Assembly: GCA_002338605.1 (NCBI GenBank)
Contig: DDIP01000057.1
Location: 1-9,780 of the forward strand
From: Proteobacteria bacterium UBA1847
GTDB taxonomy: Bacteria; Pseudomonadota; Gammaproteobacteria; Steroidobacterales; Woeseiaceae
Reading direction: 5' to 3'
DNA length: 9,780 nt
Position numbers and translations under genes: made by a program. Positions within the stretch are counted from its first letter, which is position 1. Each line of letters begins with the position of its first letter. The notes below the pieces were generated by a model. The model did not search any database. It was given only the letters and a program-made list of their open reading frames with translations, and was not told the origin of the DNA. Below are positions 9,573-9,780 of this stretch, piece by piece.

Positions 9573-9673
9573 TTAGGGTGAATTAGGGTGGCAGTCACCA
9601 CATCTCGAAACGCGAGATGTGGTGACTGCCACCCTAATTGCGCAATGGGGATATGGTGACTGCCACCGGAATT
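9571..9673. repeat. REP-like palindromic repeat cluster between convergent genes
   Basis: The intergenic space is filled by repeated units. A perfect 27-bp inverted repeat (9581-9607 with 9613-9639) is separated by a 5-base loop (9608-9612). Its core GGTGACTGCCACC is present at 9621-9633, inverted at 9587-9599, and again at 9655-9667 within a third copy (9651-9673, 20 of 23 bases identical to 9617-9639). The first ten bases, AATTAGGGTG (9571-9580), are a direct duplicate of 9581-9590. The cluster overlaps the EAL stop codon and ends two bases from the parB stop. It resembles REP/BIME elements mobilised by Y1-type (RAYT) transposases; no transposase is in the window. As RNA the long stem would form a very stable 3' hairpin on either strand. 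Confidence 0.85.
9581..9639. terminator. 27-bp perfect stem-loop, possible bidirectional transcript end
   Basis: The perfect inverted repeat within the repeat cluster would form an extremely stable hairpin in both the EAL and the parB transcript. It lacks a downstream run of T on either strand, so it is not a textbook intrinsic terminator; blocking 3' exonucleases or stalling polymerase is more likely. The role is inferred from convergent gene placement. Confidence 0.4.
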
Positions 9674-9675
9674 GG

Positions 9676-9780
9676 TTATTTGATGTGTTTTAGGATGCCG
9701 TCGAGTTCGTCTAGGGTGTTGTAGCTGATGACGAGTTTGCCGGTGCCGTTTTTTTTGTGGTCTACGCTGACTTTGGCGCC
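9676..9780 (-). CDS. parB: Chromosome partitioning protein ParB, C-terminal end (partial)
   Basis: The last 34 codons are present, running from the right edge to TAA at 9676-9678. The peptide ends GTGKLVISYNTLDELDGILKHIK, the characteristic C-terminal dimerisation segment of chromosomal ParB (compare GKGKLVISYNSLDELDGIL of relatives). ParB binds parS sites near the origin, spreads on DNA and works with ParA to segregate origins; the rest of the gene lies outside. It is transcribed in the same direction as the atp operon, as in the usual gidAB-parAB-atp arrangement, but an opposing EAL gene lies between. Confidence 0.9.
   Translation of the reverse strand, partial: GAKVSVDHKKNGTGKLVISYNTLDELDGILKHIK

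Noticed and set aside
9571..9673. CRISPR-like array
   Set aside because: The units are inverted relative to one another and spaced by only a few bases, with no regular spacers; the pattern fits a palindromic REP-like element.

Overview
The window reads as a chromosomal segment of a gammaproteobacterium. The ATP synthase subunits resemble Escherichia coli and Pseudomonas proteins along their whole length. The gene order atpI-B-E-F-H-A-G-D-C and the 3' end of parB upstream of it match the conserved parAB-atp block that many gammaproteobacteria carry close to oriC. I cannot name a genus.

Layout. Bases 2-475 (+) are the 3' part of a glycerate 2-kinase (MOFRL-type) gene cut by the left edge. Bases 524-1108 (-) encode a cysteine dioxygenase that converges on the kinase and lies 20 bp behind atpC. 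Bases 1129-8108 (-) are the complete nine-gene F1Fo ATP synthase operon. Its genes are tightly packed or overlapping. Wider gaps occur only around atpE and before atpD, and each contains structure (an AU-rich leader or hairpins). Bases 8109-8408 are a divergent control region. It holds a near-consensus sigma-70 promoter for the operon (TTGCCA, 17 bp, TATAAT), a leader of about 98 nt with a terminator-like hairpin, and a 12-bp perfect palindrome. Bases 8409-9572 (+) encode a RocR-like protein with a degenerate receiver domain and an EAL domain. Bases 9571-9673 are almost entirely a palindromic repeat element. Bases 9676-9780 (-) are the last 34 codons of parB.

How it works together. The operon encodes the membrane Fo part (a, b, c), the catalytic F1 part (alpha, beta, gamma, delta, epsilon) and the assembly-related AtpI. 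The dioxygenase may be expressed by read-through because I see no terminator behind atpC. The EAL gene separates parB from atpI and is transcribed against parB. Together with the adjoining repeat this looks like a lineage-specific insertion into a conserved block.

No clearly new multi-gene system is visible. The observations most worth following are the pseudo-receiver EAL protein and its location, the repeat element, the possible attenuator in the atp leader, and the dioxygenase that carries the Cys of the Cys-Tyr cofactor.
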